Part shown: piece by piece, positions 33,527-44,389 of the stretch
How the letters are laid out: each line of letters opens with the position of its first letter
Numbering within the stretch: position 1 is the stretch's first letter
Assembly (NCBI GenBank): GCA_941918925.1
Contig: OW799237.1
Coordinates: 113,564,515-113,628,514 of the forward strand
Length of the DNA stretch: 64,000 nt
Source of the DNA: Phyto melanocephala
Lineage: Eukaryota > Arthropoda > Insecta > Diptera > Rhinophoridae
Direction: 5' to 3'
Position numbers and translations under genes: made by a program
The notes under the pieces: model-generated
Seen by the model: the letters and a program-made list of their open reading frames with translations, nothing else
Database searches by the model: none
What the model was told of the DNA's origin: nothing

Positions 33527-34063
33527 AAGGGTGTTTTTTTAAGCCCGATAGAACTTGAAATTTTAAAAAATAACACAAAAAATTAAATTGTAATCAAAAT
33601 TTTTTTTTTATTCGAAAGATCAATACGTGACATTAACATTTGAAAATGATTTCGGGCATATGGGCACCGCGGCTGTTCTTGACGAAGCGCATTCTGGACG
33701 TCCAATTTTATCGCAAAATTGTGTTCAGCGATGAGGCGCATTTTTGGCTTAACGGGTTTGTTAATAAGCAAAATTGCCGCATATTGAGCGAGACCAATCC
33801 ACAAGAGACCCTACAGACTTCATTACATCCAGAAAAATCTACCGTTTGGTGCGGTTTTCACGCTGGTGGCATCATCGGACCTTATTTCTTCAAAAATGAG
33901 GCCGTAGCTCGCGTTACGGTCAATGGAGATCGTTACCGCATCATGATCAATGATTTGATCAATGTATTGATCTTTCGAATAAAAAAAAAATTTTGATTAC
34001 AATTTAATTTTTTGTGTTATTTTTTACAATTTCAAGTTCTATCGGGCTTAAAAAAACACCCTT
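33527..34063 (+). mobile_element. 537-bp internally deleted DD41D element with 100-bp TIRs
   Basis: The left end 33527-33626 is the reverse complement of 33964-34063 over 100 bases with a single visible mismatch (starting AAGGGTGTTTTTTTAAGCCC). TA flanks both sides (33525-33526 and 34064-34065). The interior keeps only two pieces of transposase, so this is a non-autonomous deletion derivative of a DD41D-type element. The near-identity of the arms suggests recent mobility or recent birth. Confidence 0.9.
33629..33960 (+). pseudogene. Deleted DD41D transposase inside the 537-bp element
   Basis: About 33637-33708 reads, in one frame, TFENDFGHMGTAAVLDEAHS followed by GRPI, the helix-turn-helix linker before SGRP. 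In a different frame from about 33703 the catalytic part follows: RKIVFSDEAHFWLNGFVNKQNCRI, then TVWCGFHAGGIIGPYFF and VTVNGDRYRIMI (to about 33951). Here the right terminal repeat cuts it off. The first catalytic Asp is present; the second and third are deleted. Two fused segments in different frames show an internal deletion as well as a 3' truncation. Confidence 0.85.
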
Positions 34064-34222
34064 TATGAGCGATGAAATGCTTTCCTGAATAACTATAAAA
34101 ACAGACATAAGCGGTTTCTTCTTATTGCCACAGATATATAACGTTGTCATTCCATTTAAAATTTCTACGATAAGTATTTATTTCTGATGCCATAAAGAGC
34201 TTATTTTCTGAAAGCTTCTGCA

Positions 34223-35352
34223 CAGTGTCTTCACCAGGCTTGCCATTTTAGCACTTTTTATGCTAGATTTAGCAATTTTCAATAATAATCCGGTATTTTT
34301 TGTACTTTTTCCATACAAAATTTAAATGCAATCAATTATTTTTATGTGTAAATTTTAGATGATATTTTCTTTCTTGTAAAGGTTATAGCTGGTAAAATAT
34401 ATATAAAGGAAAAGCTGATGGACATAATTTTGGGAGATGAGAAAGAAATATTTTAAGAATATTTGCTAACAAATCCGTATTTAGGATATGACTTCGAAAC
34501 GTTATTAAAAGAGAATAAAGAAAAAAATATAATATCTTCTGAAGAAGACACAATCAGAAAAATTTGTTTACATTTTTTAAAATCGCTTGTAAATAAACTT
34601 AAATATCGGCTTCCCAAAAAAATTCCAACAAAAAATTCCCAAAAAACTTAAACAAATTAAGGCACCTATTATTTACTTGTATCTTAGAAGATATAAATTT
34701 AAGTATAACTGAAATGGAAAAAATGTAAAATCAGTGAAGCTATATAACTGAACAAATCTTGAACACGGAGTTCTAGATTCAAGAAAACCAATCTACAAAT
34801 TCAATTAATGAAAATACTTTTAAGGAATTTTCGGATTTTGTGATGTCTCTTTTGGTTTTACCATTTTCAAATGCTGAAGTGGAGCGTTTATTTAGTTAAA
34901 TGGGCTTAATAAAAAGCAAACTTAGAACAAAAATGAACACAACACTTTTATGTTCTGTTATACGTATAAGGGAAATCATAAAACTAAATAACGTATGTTG
35001 CTATAAAATCAATATAACGGACGATGTTTTGATTAAAATTAGTTCATCTGAAAAATACCAAAAATAATTGGTATGTGAATAAAACTATATGATTGAACTT
35101 GTTAACCTTCTTTACCACATTTAACTAATTGTTGACACTTTTTTTGTGTAAATATAAATAATATTAATAAAACTGAATTTAGTTAAACAAAATATGTATA
35201 AATTAATATATAAAAAAAGAATACTTAATTTTTAATGTTTTAAAAAAACAATATTGCAAAATTTTAGCACTTTTCTTTTTGAACTGTAGAACTTTTTTGC
35301 ACTTTTTTTCCGAGGTTTTGCACGTTTTCTCTATCATCTTATGGCAACACTG
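34223..35352 (+). mobile_element. Internally deleted hAT transposon
   Basis: It begins CAGTG and ends GGCAACACTG, the typical hAT CAGTG...CACTG termini. The flank is CTTCTGCA on the left and CTCTGCA on the right, which fits an 8-bp target duplication that later lost one T. A TTTTAGCACTTTT word occurs near both ends (34245 and 35263), as subterminal repeats do. Only part of a transposase remains, so at about 1.13 kb it is a deletion derivative of the usual 2.5-4 kb. Confidence 0.8.
34405..35012 (+). pseudogene. hAT transposase fragments incl. dimerisation domain
   Basis: The first part reads EYLLTNPYLGYDFETLL and EEDTIRKICLHFLKSLVNKL followed by YRLPKKI (34463-34630), preceded by one in-frame stop. 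After about 160 bases the C-terminal hAT dimerisation domain follows: FSDFVMSLLVLPFSNAEVER, LFS, a stop, then MGLIKSKLRTKMN (about 34828-34935). The ...LPxSNAxVERxFS...MxxIKSKLRxxM motif is diagnostic of hAT transposases. The N-terminal zinc finger and much of the catalytic region are missing. Confidence 0.8.
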
Positions 35353-35395
35353 CTCTGCACAAGTCGATTGAGCAATGTCCGTGTGTAGAAACGAT

Positions 35396-36481
35396 TGTTA
35401 CTATTTATTGGTTCATGGGCTATTGACTCAAATGAGTCATTAATCGGCTAAGCTAGAGGCTCAAATAATTTAGAAAAATATATTTTTCTGAATATATCAC
35501 GTTTCTAAAGTTCCCCAGCAAAAAAAAATTTCACTACTTCTATTTCTTATTTATACGTGCAAGAGGAGGCAAGAAGAATGCCTTCTCCAAATCCAAAATA
35601 GTTAGTCTTTAATGATGTGCTTTAAAATACATGCAAATGCATGCAAAAAATGTTAAACAATTTATGTGAACAAACATTATTAACTCATGAAACATGGGTT
35701 TCTCTTCATCTACTGTGAATGCGTTCTATGCACTTATTAGGATGAAGTGAATTTCGTTAAGAAATTCATTTAAATGCATGCTCTCCAATGACACCTAAAT
35801 GCCACTGGCATGACATCATGGATTGAACTCATGCATTCACTATTTCTTTTACATGTCTTGTTTTGCTGGGTTTTAATTCATTTTTAGACCAGCTTAAAAG
35901 ACATCAGATTACAAGTCGTAGAGTAAAGAAATTTTGATTAATTAAGAAAACTGATAAATTGGTTAAAAATTGATCATTTCTTTTTTCTTAACCCGATCAA
36001 TAAGGGTATCAAGAGAAAGGACTTGACTATCATTATAGTATACAGTTAACAAAGTAAAAATATAAAATCAAAAGTGGAGTCAAAAATCATAGTTACTCTA
36101 CAATGGGGTTATAATATCAATGCATTTGATACTGAAGGGTATTATCTTGTTCATAAGGTTCGAATATAGCACTCTTTCCCCTTGCAGTGGAGAAATTTTT
36201 ATATCAAAAAATCAAAATAGGGGCCCAATTCTTGTTCTCGAAAAACGTGAAATAAAAAGTTTGTGTGTGTCATGTGATATGATGCCAACATACCTTTTGT
36301 TGTACCAAAACATTTCATTTCACAGTTTCACAGAACGTGCATTGAGGCACAAGAAACAAAAGTGCTAATCCCAAAATTGTAGCTGACTTCGAAAATACAT
36401 TCAAGTCGGCTAATGTGGTCACAACATACTGTTTTAGACTATTCTTCTTTTATCACAATTAAATTTCTTTCTTAAACTAAA
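35396..36481. other. Gene-less; short family-1 end at 36134-36182
   Basis: No gene. At 36134-36182, CTGAAGGGTAT...GGTTCGAATATAGCACTCTT is the eroded right end of a family-1 repeat. The rest is unassigned AT-rich sequence. Confidence 0.4.
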
Positions 36482-37211
36482 CAAGTAACAGTGCTATATT
36501 CGGCCGCGCCGAATCCTATATACCCTTCACAACGTGTAGTCATGCAATAACAATTGTTTGTAAATGTGGCATCGAATCCCAGCTGAGCCAAAAAAATTTT
36601 ATTTTATTTTATTTAATATATTATTTATATTTTATTATTTTTTTTTTATATTTTTTTTAAATTTTTTTAAAAAATTTTTTTAGAAAAATTTTTAAAAAAT
36701 TTTTTTTTATTTTTTTTTATTTTTTTTTTAAAAATTTTTTTTGGTAGATTTTTTTATTATTTTTTTCTTATTTTTAATATTTTTTTTTTTGTAATTTTTT
36801 TTGTTTGGTATGTTTTTTACATGTATCTATGTATGTATGTGTTTGTTGTAATTGTGAAAAAAAACGAGGTGGTCGTGGTTTTTTGCTCATATCTCAGAAA
36901 GTTATGGGGCGATTGTGCTGAATTTCAATAGCGATTCATTCCTGGATATTTCCAAGAGATTGATACCATATACAGATCTGAGCAACATATAGTTGCTTCT
37001 AAAAGTTGATTTCAACCAACACACGGACAGACGGGCAGACGGACAGACGGATAGACGGACAGACGGACAGACGGTCAGGGCTTAATTTACTCCTCTATTC
37101 ATAAGCTTTCAGAAAATTAATACTTTATGGGGTCGGAAATGAAAATTGTAGAAATTACAAACGGAATGACAAAGCTATATATACCCTTGTGCACCACAGG
37201 TGAAGGGTATA
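36482..37211 (-). mobile_element. Family-1 interspersed repeat, copy C
   Basis: Minus orientation. Starts AAGTAACAGTGCTATATTCGG with the hairpin TTCGGCCGCGCCGAA, then CCAGCTGAGCC, a poly-T/A core (36586-36800), ACGAGGTGGTCGTGG, an expanded (GACAGACG)n tract (37023-37076), and GGGGTCGGAAATG. Its end is AGGTGAAGGGTATAAAA. It belongs to the same subtype as the copies at 39.9 and 59.6 kb (CCTGGATATTTCC in the centre) rather than copy A. Confidence 0.8.
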
Positions 37212-38204
37212 AAAAAAATATTTATAAAAAGGGTGAAAAGATAGGCCTGAAAAAACTTTCAATTTTATTTATCTAATATAATTGTAATTAGTATTTAGTT
37301 GAAAGAATGACTAAAATATCTAAAAAAAAGTTATTTTTGTGAAAAAAAAATTAATTTTTTTTAGAACTGTTCTCGACATTTCAATTTTAATATTCTTGTG
37401 TAACTTTGTTAATATCGTGAAATACATTTAAATAATCTATACGCCTAGCCACATAAATTTACTGGGCTACTAATATTAGGAAAATTTATTACTTCCACAA
37501 AAAAAAAAATACTTTAAGTAGAATAAACATCATCATTTAAAGCATAAATGGTTTAGTCTTACTAGATAATAAATTATCTAGTGTGAAAATAAATAAATTT
37601 TCACACCATAAATAAAAGCGTGAGGAAGTCATTTGAACCCATGAAATATTAAACTTCAAATAACACAACTGATAAACATTTCCTCTTGATATAAATACAT
37701 GAAAGTGAAACTTTTTTTATCATTTTTTTTAACTAAAATAAGCTCTGCGTAGAAATAACCTCTAATTGGGAAATATTTGCAAATCTATTTCAGCAAACCT
37801 TTAACAATGTTTTAGAAAAACTAAAATATAAATTCTGAGCAGCATAAAAAACTGTGTTAAAGATTTCGAAACGAATGTCTGCAAATTGAAATTAAATTAC
37901 TAGAAGCCAAACAAACTGTTGCCTTAATTCTACAATGTAAAATATGATAATATTATGTAAATTGCGTTTGTTTGTTTGTTTATGTGAAACACGAAAGAAA
38001 ACAAAAATTTAATTTAATTAACCGGTAACCTTGGAATATATTAGCAATATAATACTAGCGTTAGATATTTTAAATTCAACTACGCCTTCAAGAAACCTTC
38101 CCTCCTCCTTCTTCTCTATTTTTCAGCTGAGGTAATGCAGGTCAACTTATATATTTATTGTGGTGCAAGTAAAGAAAAATATTATTTTTAGCATTTTGCA
38201 ATGA
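37212..38204. other. Gene-less AT-rich stretch
   Basis: Nothing recognised between two repeats. Confidence 0.4.
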
Positions 38205-39283
38205 ACATAAGTACGAATGCTATAGTCGGCCGTGCCGAATCTGATAATACCCTTAACATCTTGTACATAGGTATGGTGGCCACATCGTAGCTAAGCCTAG
38301 ATTTCATTTTGCTTTCTTATTTTCGTTGCCATTTTTGTTTTTGAACTTTTGCAAAGTTAGTTGTATTCTAATAGTCATAGCCTTTCATTTAAGGGGTTTG
38401 AAATAAATACTATCCGCCACTTTGTTTAAGGCGCCATCTTGGATCTTAACTTTCTCATAGTTTACTGTATTCTATTGATCGGGCAATTTCATTCATGATA
38501 CATATACTGTGGGAGTTGAAGGGGCATTACCGTAATTACTATTTTCGTCCCATATATTCGCCATTTTATTTCGGACGCCATCTTTCATATCTTTTTCATT
38601 ATTTTCTGTATTTTATGGGCAAAGTCCTTTCATTTGATTTCAATGTTGATAGGTTTGAAGTGGGTACATTTTTAATTACTAGATTTGAACCATCAATAAA
38701 TTATTTGTACGATATTTTGTGTTTTAAAATCTTTTTTAGTGTCCCTTAATTGGCTATTCAAGGCCTTTTTTTTTGATACCCATATCGTTTCTCTCATTGT
38801 CCAAAAGTTAAAAAAATCAATTTTAATTTGAAAATTTTATTGCAGAGATGTTTATTAGATGCCAATACTGGCTTTTAGGTTCATATGATTTTTCATTTAT
38901 GAAGAAATTCAATTATATTTTTGGTACTGAAAAAGTAAGTTGTTATCGTCTCTAGCCGAGTGGAATGCATTTTTGAAACTCTTTGAGTGGTATTTAAGAG
39001 TTGTTTGTAAATATCATCTATTTAACTCAGAAGCTCTTGGGAAATAGATATATTCTACAATACATGAGTGAGAATGAAATTTGCTAAAACTTAAAGTCTT
39101 CTTTTGTTGTTGTAATATTTTCTTTATTTTAACTTTTTTGATATAATTTGTTTGGCTTCAACCATCAGTTTGCTAGTTTCTTATTTCAATTATATATGTT
39201 TTTATGTGATCCATTATTTGAGTTGGAGCCTTTCTACTTCTGATGAAGGATATACCCTTACATTTTCAGTGAAGGGTATAAAA
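38205..39283 (-). repeat. Family-2 repeat, near full length
   Basis: Shares its outer ends with family 1 (CTATAGTCGGCCGTGCCGAA at the left, GTGAAGGGTATAAAAAAC at the right) but has a different core. The core holds GCCATCTTGGATC at 38427 and GCCATCTTTCAT at 38577, each followed by a TTACTGTATTCTA-type box. A GAGTGGAATGCATTTT repeat (38956 on) lies near its right end. No coding sense. Confidence 0.7.
38953..39030 (+). repeat. GAGTGGAAT-box repeat, copy 1
   Basis: AGCCGAGTGGAATGCATTTT, TGAAACTCTTTGAGTGG and, slightly later, AATATCATCTATTTAACTC match parts of the copy at 51415-51515. It is a short interspersed repeat of unknown type. Confidence 0.55.
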
Positions 39284-39922
39284 AACAAGAAATATTACAA
39301 TATAATTTTGGCTACTTAATTAGCAAAACTACTTAAACTGACGATAAAGAAAAAATTGGGCAACTTAAGTTTTTAATTTATTTTTTACTCAGTGAAGTAC
39401 ATGCGCTTGCCAAAAAGTTCAAGCTTAATTATTGTGCGTTTACTTATATTTTTTTTTCTCTTTGCTTTTTTTTAACAGCTTGTTATGGCAACCAATTCAA
39501 ACAGAAATAAATAAAAATGTAAAATAAAATGACAACATTTTCGGTTTTATTGTTATGTTGACGCCACGAAATGAAAATAAATTTATTTTTACACTGATAA
39601 GTTAAATGCAATTTGTCGAACATTTACAACTGCTACAATATTCCATGCAAGCCTGAGCTGGTGTTGTTGTTGTGAATAATAAGAAACACGCTGGTGTCTT
39701 AAGTCTTTCGTTTATAGTTGTCAGGGACAATTAACTATTTTTGAAACCGTTAAAAGTAAAATATTCCTCAAAATTATTTTTCAATGATTTTAATCGAACA
39801 CACTTTTGAAAGAGGCAAAGAAATAAATGAATTGTAATAAAATTTAAATTGAATATACGTATAAATTTATTTTATACATGCTATATTAAAGGGTTTCGAA
39901 AATAGTGGTCGCTTTGAATTCT
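39284..39922. other. Gene-less; second copy of the 16-bp motif
   Basis: No gene. Contains CTTAAGTCTTTCGTTT at 39698-39713, preceded by TGTTGTTGTTGTGAAT, much as the copy at 26741 is preceded by TGTTGTTGTGAAT. Confidence 0.35.
39698..39713 (+). other. Recurring 16-bp motif, copy 2
   Basis: CTTAAGTCTTTCGTTT, one mismatch to the copy at 26741, followed by ATAG. Confidence 0.4.
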
Positions 39923-40588
39923 TTTTTATACCCAATAAAGTATATATAGGTATTTTCTTAAAGCTTATGAATAGAGGAGTCGATTAAGCCCTGACCGTTT
40001 GTCCGTCTTTCCGTCTGCCCGTCTGTCCGTGTGTTGGTTGAAATAAACTTTTAGAAGCAACTATAAGTTATTTAGATCTCTATATGGTATCAATCTCTTG
40101 GAAATATCCAGGAATGAATCGCTATTGTGCTGTATTTTAATACAGCAATCACCCCATAACTTTCTGAGAAATGAGCAAAAAACCACGACCACCTCGTTTT
40201 TTTTCACAATTACAACAACAACATGCATACATATTGGTTAAAGTAAACGTGGCATCGAACTCTAGCTGAGCCAAAAAAAAATTATTTATTTTATTTAAAA
40301 TATTATTTATATTTTATTTTAATTTTTTTTTGTATTTTTTTTTTTAATTTTTTTAAAAAAAAATTTTTTTAAATTTTTTTTTAAATTTTTTTTTGTAATT
40401 TTTTTTATTATTTGTTTTCTTATTTTTAATATATTTTTTTTTTTAATTTTTTTTTTGGTATTTTTTTTACATGTACATATGTACGTATTTTATATGAGAT
40501 AAATGGTGATACAAACAATTGTTATTGCATGACTACACGTTGAAGGGCATATTAGATTCGGCACGGCCGAATATAGCACTGTTACTTG
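39923..40588 (+). mobile_element. Family-1 interspersed repeat, copy D
   Basis: Plus orientation, from TATACCCAATAAAGTATATA to the hairpin GATTCGGCACGGCCGAATA and GCACTGTTACTTG. About 75 bases of the usual left end (TTCAC...GACCC) have been lost between TATACCC and AATAAAG. The rest, including the (GTCCGTCT)n tract and poly-T core (40275-40460), is well preserved. Confidence 0.8.
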
Positions 40589-41370
40589 TTTTTTTTTTAA
40601 TTTTAGAAAAAATATATCTTATTACGTAAAAGATGCCATTAAAGCTATTTTTATTCTAACCTTAACAAGGGTTATTATATGTATTTCATCTAAGTACTGC
40701 AGGGATCTCTAAGTTATTTGCAATTTCACAGGATTCAGGTTTTTTCATGAAGCCAAGTTATTGAAAATCTTGAAAAATTATGACCATATGACATAACAGC
40801 AAACCTTATGAATACTATGCACGATTACATTTCTTAATTGTAGCACAAATTTTGACATAAGTATATTCTAAATTGTTTTCGAAAATCATATAAAATAATC
40901 TAACCCTTGCAAAATATTGTACAAAATCGTGATAGGCCATTAAAAACAACATCAGACTTTTCTGTTCGTTCATATCGTCAAAATGTTGCTAAATTGTTTG
41001 AGTGAATATGCGAAAAATTTAAAAAAAAAATGTAAATAAAAATATTTTTTATCATACTTAGACTGATGTTATCGTTTAAGCGTATCCAGCAATTTGTTTT
41101 TAATTTTGTTACCAGTGTAAACTTTATTCATTTATTTTCATATATGCTGAAGGCCATGCTGCCATTGCCTGTTACTTACATTAGCTCATAATTTTAATTA
41201 TATAAAATAAATATGTTTTATGTGCTGCCGTGGAAAAAATAAGAACAATTTATTTATTCCCTCATTTAGCGCTACCTTTTTCAGCAGTACAAAAAACAGA
41301 CCTTCAAAGCAGAACATCGCATATGAAAATCTTACCATCTACAAGCGCTTTTAGAATCAGGTAATTACTA
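40589..41370. other. Gene-less stretch
   Basis: Unassigned. The part at 41235-41345 weakly resembles 1750-1920 (CAGCAGT ... GCATATRAAAATC). Confidence 0.35.
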
Positions 41371-41620
41371 GGGGAGGGCGTGGTGTGGAGGTTAAAGTAC
41401 TTGTGATTAAAACCAAATAACTCAGGTTCGATCCCCATAGATGACGAAAAAAATTTTCCCATATTATTTCGAGTTAAAAATAAAGTGGCTCCAATCCCGT
41501 TCCAGATATTTTAGACAATCCATCTAAAAAACTCCCTGACGGTATTCCTATATAAAAGAGGAAAACATGTTGTTCAAAGGTTAGCAACCTGCTAACCCCT
41601 GGAATAAAGGTAGAAATCAA
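41371..41620 (+). repeat. Possible tRNA-derived SINE
   Basis: TGGTGTGGAGG (41381-41391) resembles an RNA polymerase III A box, and GGTTCGATCCC (41425-41435) is a perfect B box, at tRNA-like spacing. No tRNA cloverleaf can be formed because acceptor and T stems do not pair, so it is not a functional tRNA. A non-tRNA body follows. Only one copy is visible in the window, so the SINE status is tentative. Confidence 0.45.
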
Positions 41621-41639
41621 TAGTCTCCCACCACTTCAC

Positions 41640-43341
41640 CAAATACACGGAGGGCGTTATTTTCAAAGATCTTGACAGACTACCCTACAAAGTCATGTGT
41701 TTATGATTTCTGTCCTTTATGAGGAAATCACAACAAAATATGTGATTGGATGCCACATTGTCATACCTACTTTCAAAAAGTAACTCTTATCGCACAGAAA
41801 ATATTTTTTTTATGAATATTTCAATTTATTAAATGGGACACACTTGCCAAAAAATCTGTTACACTTGTTCACTTTTTGTCACACTGTCACGTTTTCTGAA
41901 TACAAATAAAATTATTGACATATTGAACGACTGAATCCGATAATCAGTCATGGCTTTAAGCAACGACAAATGGCAGCCTCATTATTCTAGAACCAGCTAA
42001 CAGCAAACCAGTATATCTTCTTAGCTGAAGAAACAATCTATTAGCGAAACTAACACAAGGCAAGATAGCATTAGACAACATCTTTCTGACCAAAAACATT
42101 CTGAGGCACACAGAAAGGATGGCGCATAGTGCAATGAAATATAGAAGAATATTGAAGATGGATGTGCTTTATGGAAATCATATGCTTTTAAGAGGGGTAA
42201 TGAAAAAAGTACTAAGAATACGATAAAAGAAGCGTTTTTTGGTGGTTGAATAGAACGAGCTACCAGCCAGTATACTCTCTACTCTAGCTATGACAAGTAC
42301 ATATCAAAACGCAGGCAATTCCTTCCAAAGTAGTCTTTTAATTAGTTTTTATCGCACACTCTGGCATCAACCTAAAACAGTGAGAGAACTAATTAGATTC
42401 AAACAAACAAATTATTGAAAAATATTGAATCTGCAGAAAAAACAAATTATCAAACATACATCAACCCAATTTTAATTTCACTTTCGTTTTATTTGTCGGG
42501 TTAACAAAATTTTTAATTGATCATCATATGATTAATGATAGAGAAGATATGTTTACCAACTATTTATTTAAAACAAAACAAACCGAAACTAATAGTCATA
42601 ATTTGGTTAATTAACAACAACAGTATATGTTAAACACTAACAGTGCACAGTGGGGTCTCCAAAAAATATTAACAAACAAATATAAAAATATTGTCTTAAT
42701 TTTTAAAAGGCCTTAAATGAAGTTTAAATCTTTTTGCATTTTGCATTTGCTTTGTTTTACTCTAGTTCATTTAACACTTAATTTATTACTAAAATCAATT
42801 TTATTTTATTGTCGCTGACGCAAGCTGATGTCACTCAGCAAGAGTATCAGATTTTGCATGAATTAATCGCATTACGCGAGCATTTTAAAGGTATTTTTTT
42901 CTTTTGTTATTCACAAAATTTTCTGATTGTTGCAACAAAACTGCTTAAAATCATCTTTCAAACTATGAATTTAAAAATTTATTCTCATCGATAAAGTCTA
43001 TCGTTTTTCTAACTAAGATATGCAGGAAATTAACCTGAAATAACTTAAGTCATTCGCAACCACCACAACAGAGATTCTTGTATTTTATCTTTTACAAAAT
43101 TAAGTTAAGTTAGTTAAGCGCACAATAAAATCTAAGTTGTCTACTTTGAAAATAGCAGCGCAATAAAATGTTAATTCCCTACCGTGAATATAGCAATCAA
43201 GGAAGCAAAAGTTCCAGGTTGGAATTAAATCCCCCCTATGGTGATTAGCAATCTCCCAAACACTTTTTAAAAAATATTTTGTTTGTTTTTAATTCATACG
43301 CAAAGTTTTCTCAAAATCATTAAAGCTGTAGGCGTTCAAAA
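41640..43341. other. Gene-less stretch
   Basis: No gene, RNA gene or repeat that I can support. Confidence 0.4.
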
Positions 43342-43343
43342 TA

Positions 43344-44387
43344 TAGGGTGGTTCATCGTAAGGTTTGATTTATAATGTAAAATAAAATACATCAATTTGA
43401 AAGTAAATTTTAAATTTTTATAATCGGCAAAAAGAACAATTTATTTCATTTACTGTTTGAAAATTAAATGACGCAGATGTTGGCCACGACTACGTCTGAG
43501 GTAGTCAGTTCAATTTTGGTAAACTCATTCGAGCATAGTGTCTGGAATCTCGCGAACAACATGAGTAGTGTTGGCTTTCAAAATTTTTCATTGCTGAAAA
43601 TCTTAGATTTTACATATTCCTAGAGAAAATATTCCAAAGGTAGATCTCCGTAGCAAATTTGCAGCAGCAATACGTGAAATTAAGTGCTTACTAAAGTACT
43701 TTCTCAACAAATCCATTGTTTCACGCAATGCATGACTCGTAGCGCCATCTTGTTGAAACCAGAGCTCACCGAAACCATGCGCTTAATATTCAGGAAGCAC
43801 TTAGTGCCCCGATGGACTAGTCAGCAGTGTGCTGTTCTGCTAGTTTGGGGGTTGCGGGTTCGATTCCCGCCGGAGACTCTGAACTTGTCTGCTTGTTTTC
43901 TATTCTATTCTTACTTTTCTATTCAGGTATCACAATGGGATCAATATAATGGACCCAAGTGAGCTGCATAACAGCTGCCTGTTCTACCTAACCTAACCTA
44001 GTCCGTTAACAAGGTGTGATAACGGTTACTATTGACGGTAATATGCTGATTTGCCTAGTTTTCAAAGAAATATGGACCAATGATGTCACTAGCCTAAAAA
44101 CCACACACAACTTTGCTTTTAATGAATAAAATAGTGGCTCTTGGTACTTTACGAGTTGCTAATCAACACAAATACGGAAATTTTGTTAATAACGCATCCA
44201 TTGAATCAGAAAGGATTTTCATTTTTTACGCAACGCTGAACAATTTGAATATGTTGTTCTGGTGTGATTTTTTCGATGATGACTTGCCACACGATACTTA
44301 ACACAAATGACAAAGCAATTTGATATGAGTCATGTGCGATTTCTCATAAAGGTTTATTGAAAATAAACCTCACGATTAATCACCCGA
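43344..44387 (-). mobile_element. Dead DD41D element interrupted by a SINE
   Basis: The terminal inverted repeats TAGGGTGGTTCATCGTAAGG (left) and TCGGGTGATTAATCGTGAGG (right, read inward) are flanked by TA. Minus-strand fragments give ITPEQHIQIVQ, then IIGPYFFEN, ITVNSNRYHTLLTD, then past the insertion LWFQQDGATSHA, LRETMDLLRKYF, EIPDTMLE and RGQHLRHLIF near 43466. These are in correct transposase order. Stops, frameshifts, an internal deletion after ITPEQ and the insert at about 43800-44000 leave it inactive. Confidence 0.8.
43800..44000 (+). repeat. tRNA-derived SINE inserted in DD41D relic
   Basis: Starts around GTGCCCCGATGGACTAGTC. TGGACTAGTCAG (43813-43824) is an A-box-like sequence and GGTTCGATTCC (43857-43867) a perfect B box within a paired T arm (GCGGG/CCCGC). 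The acceptor stem cannot pair, so it is not a tRNA gene. A unique body follows, ending with CCTAACCTAACCTAG. It lies between the TVNSNRYHTLLTD and LWFQQDG parts of the transposase, which are contiguous in intact relatives, so the insertion is clear. The short target duplication is ambiguous. Confidence 0.75.
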
Positions 44388-44389
44388 TA

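Larger units (their letters stand above)
34130..35395 (+). repeat. Family-1 relic split by a hAT element
   Basis: 34130-34222 carries AACGTTGTCATTCCATTT, TTTCTACGATAAG, GATGCCATAAAGAGC and TTTTCTGAAAGCTT. 35353-35395 continues with AAGTCGATTGAGCAATGTCC. In intact copies these pieces are adjacent (GAAAGCTTATGAATAGAGG then GAGTCGATTAAGCC), so the hAT element at 34223-35352 was inserted into this copy. The remainder of the repeat is missing. Confidence 0.75.

Noticed and set aside
43813..43880. Functional tRNA gene
   Set aside because: A and B boxes and T arm are present but the acceptor stem does not pair and a SINE body follows.
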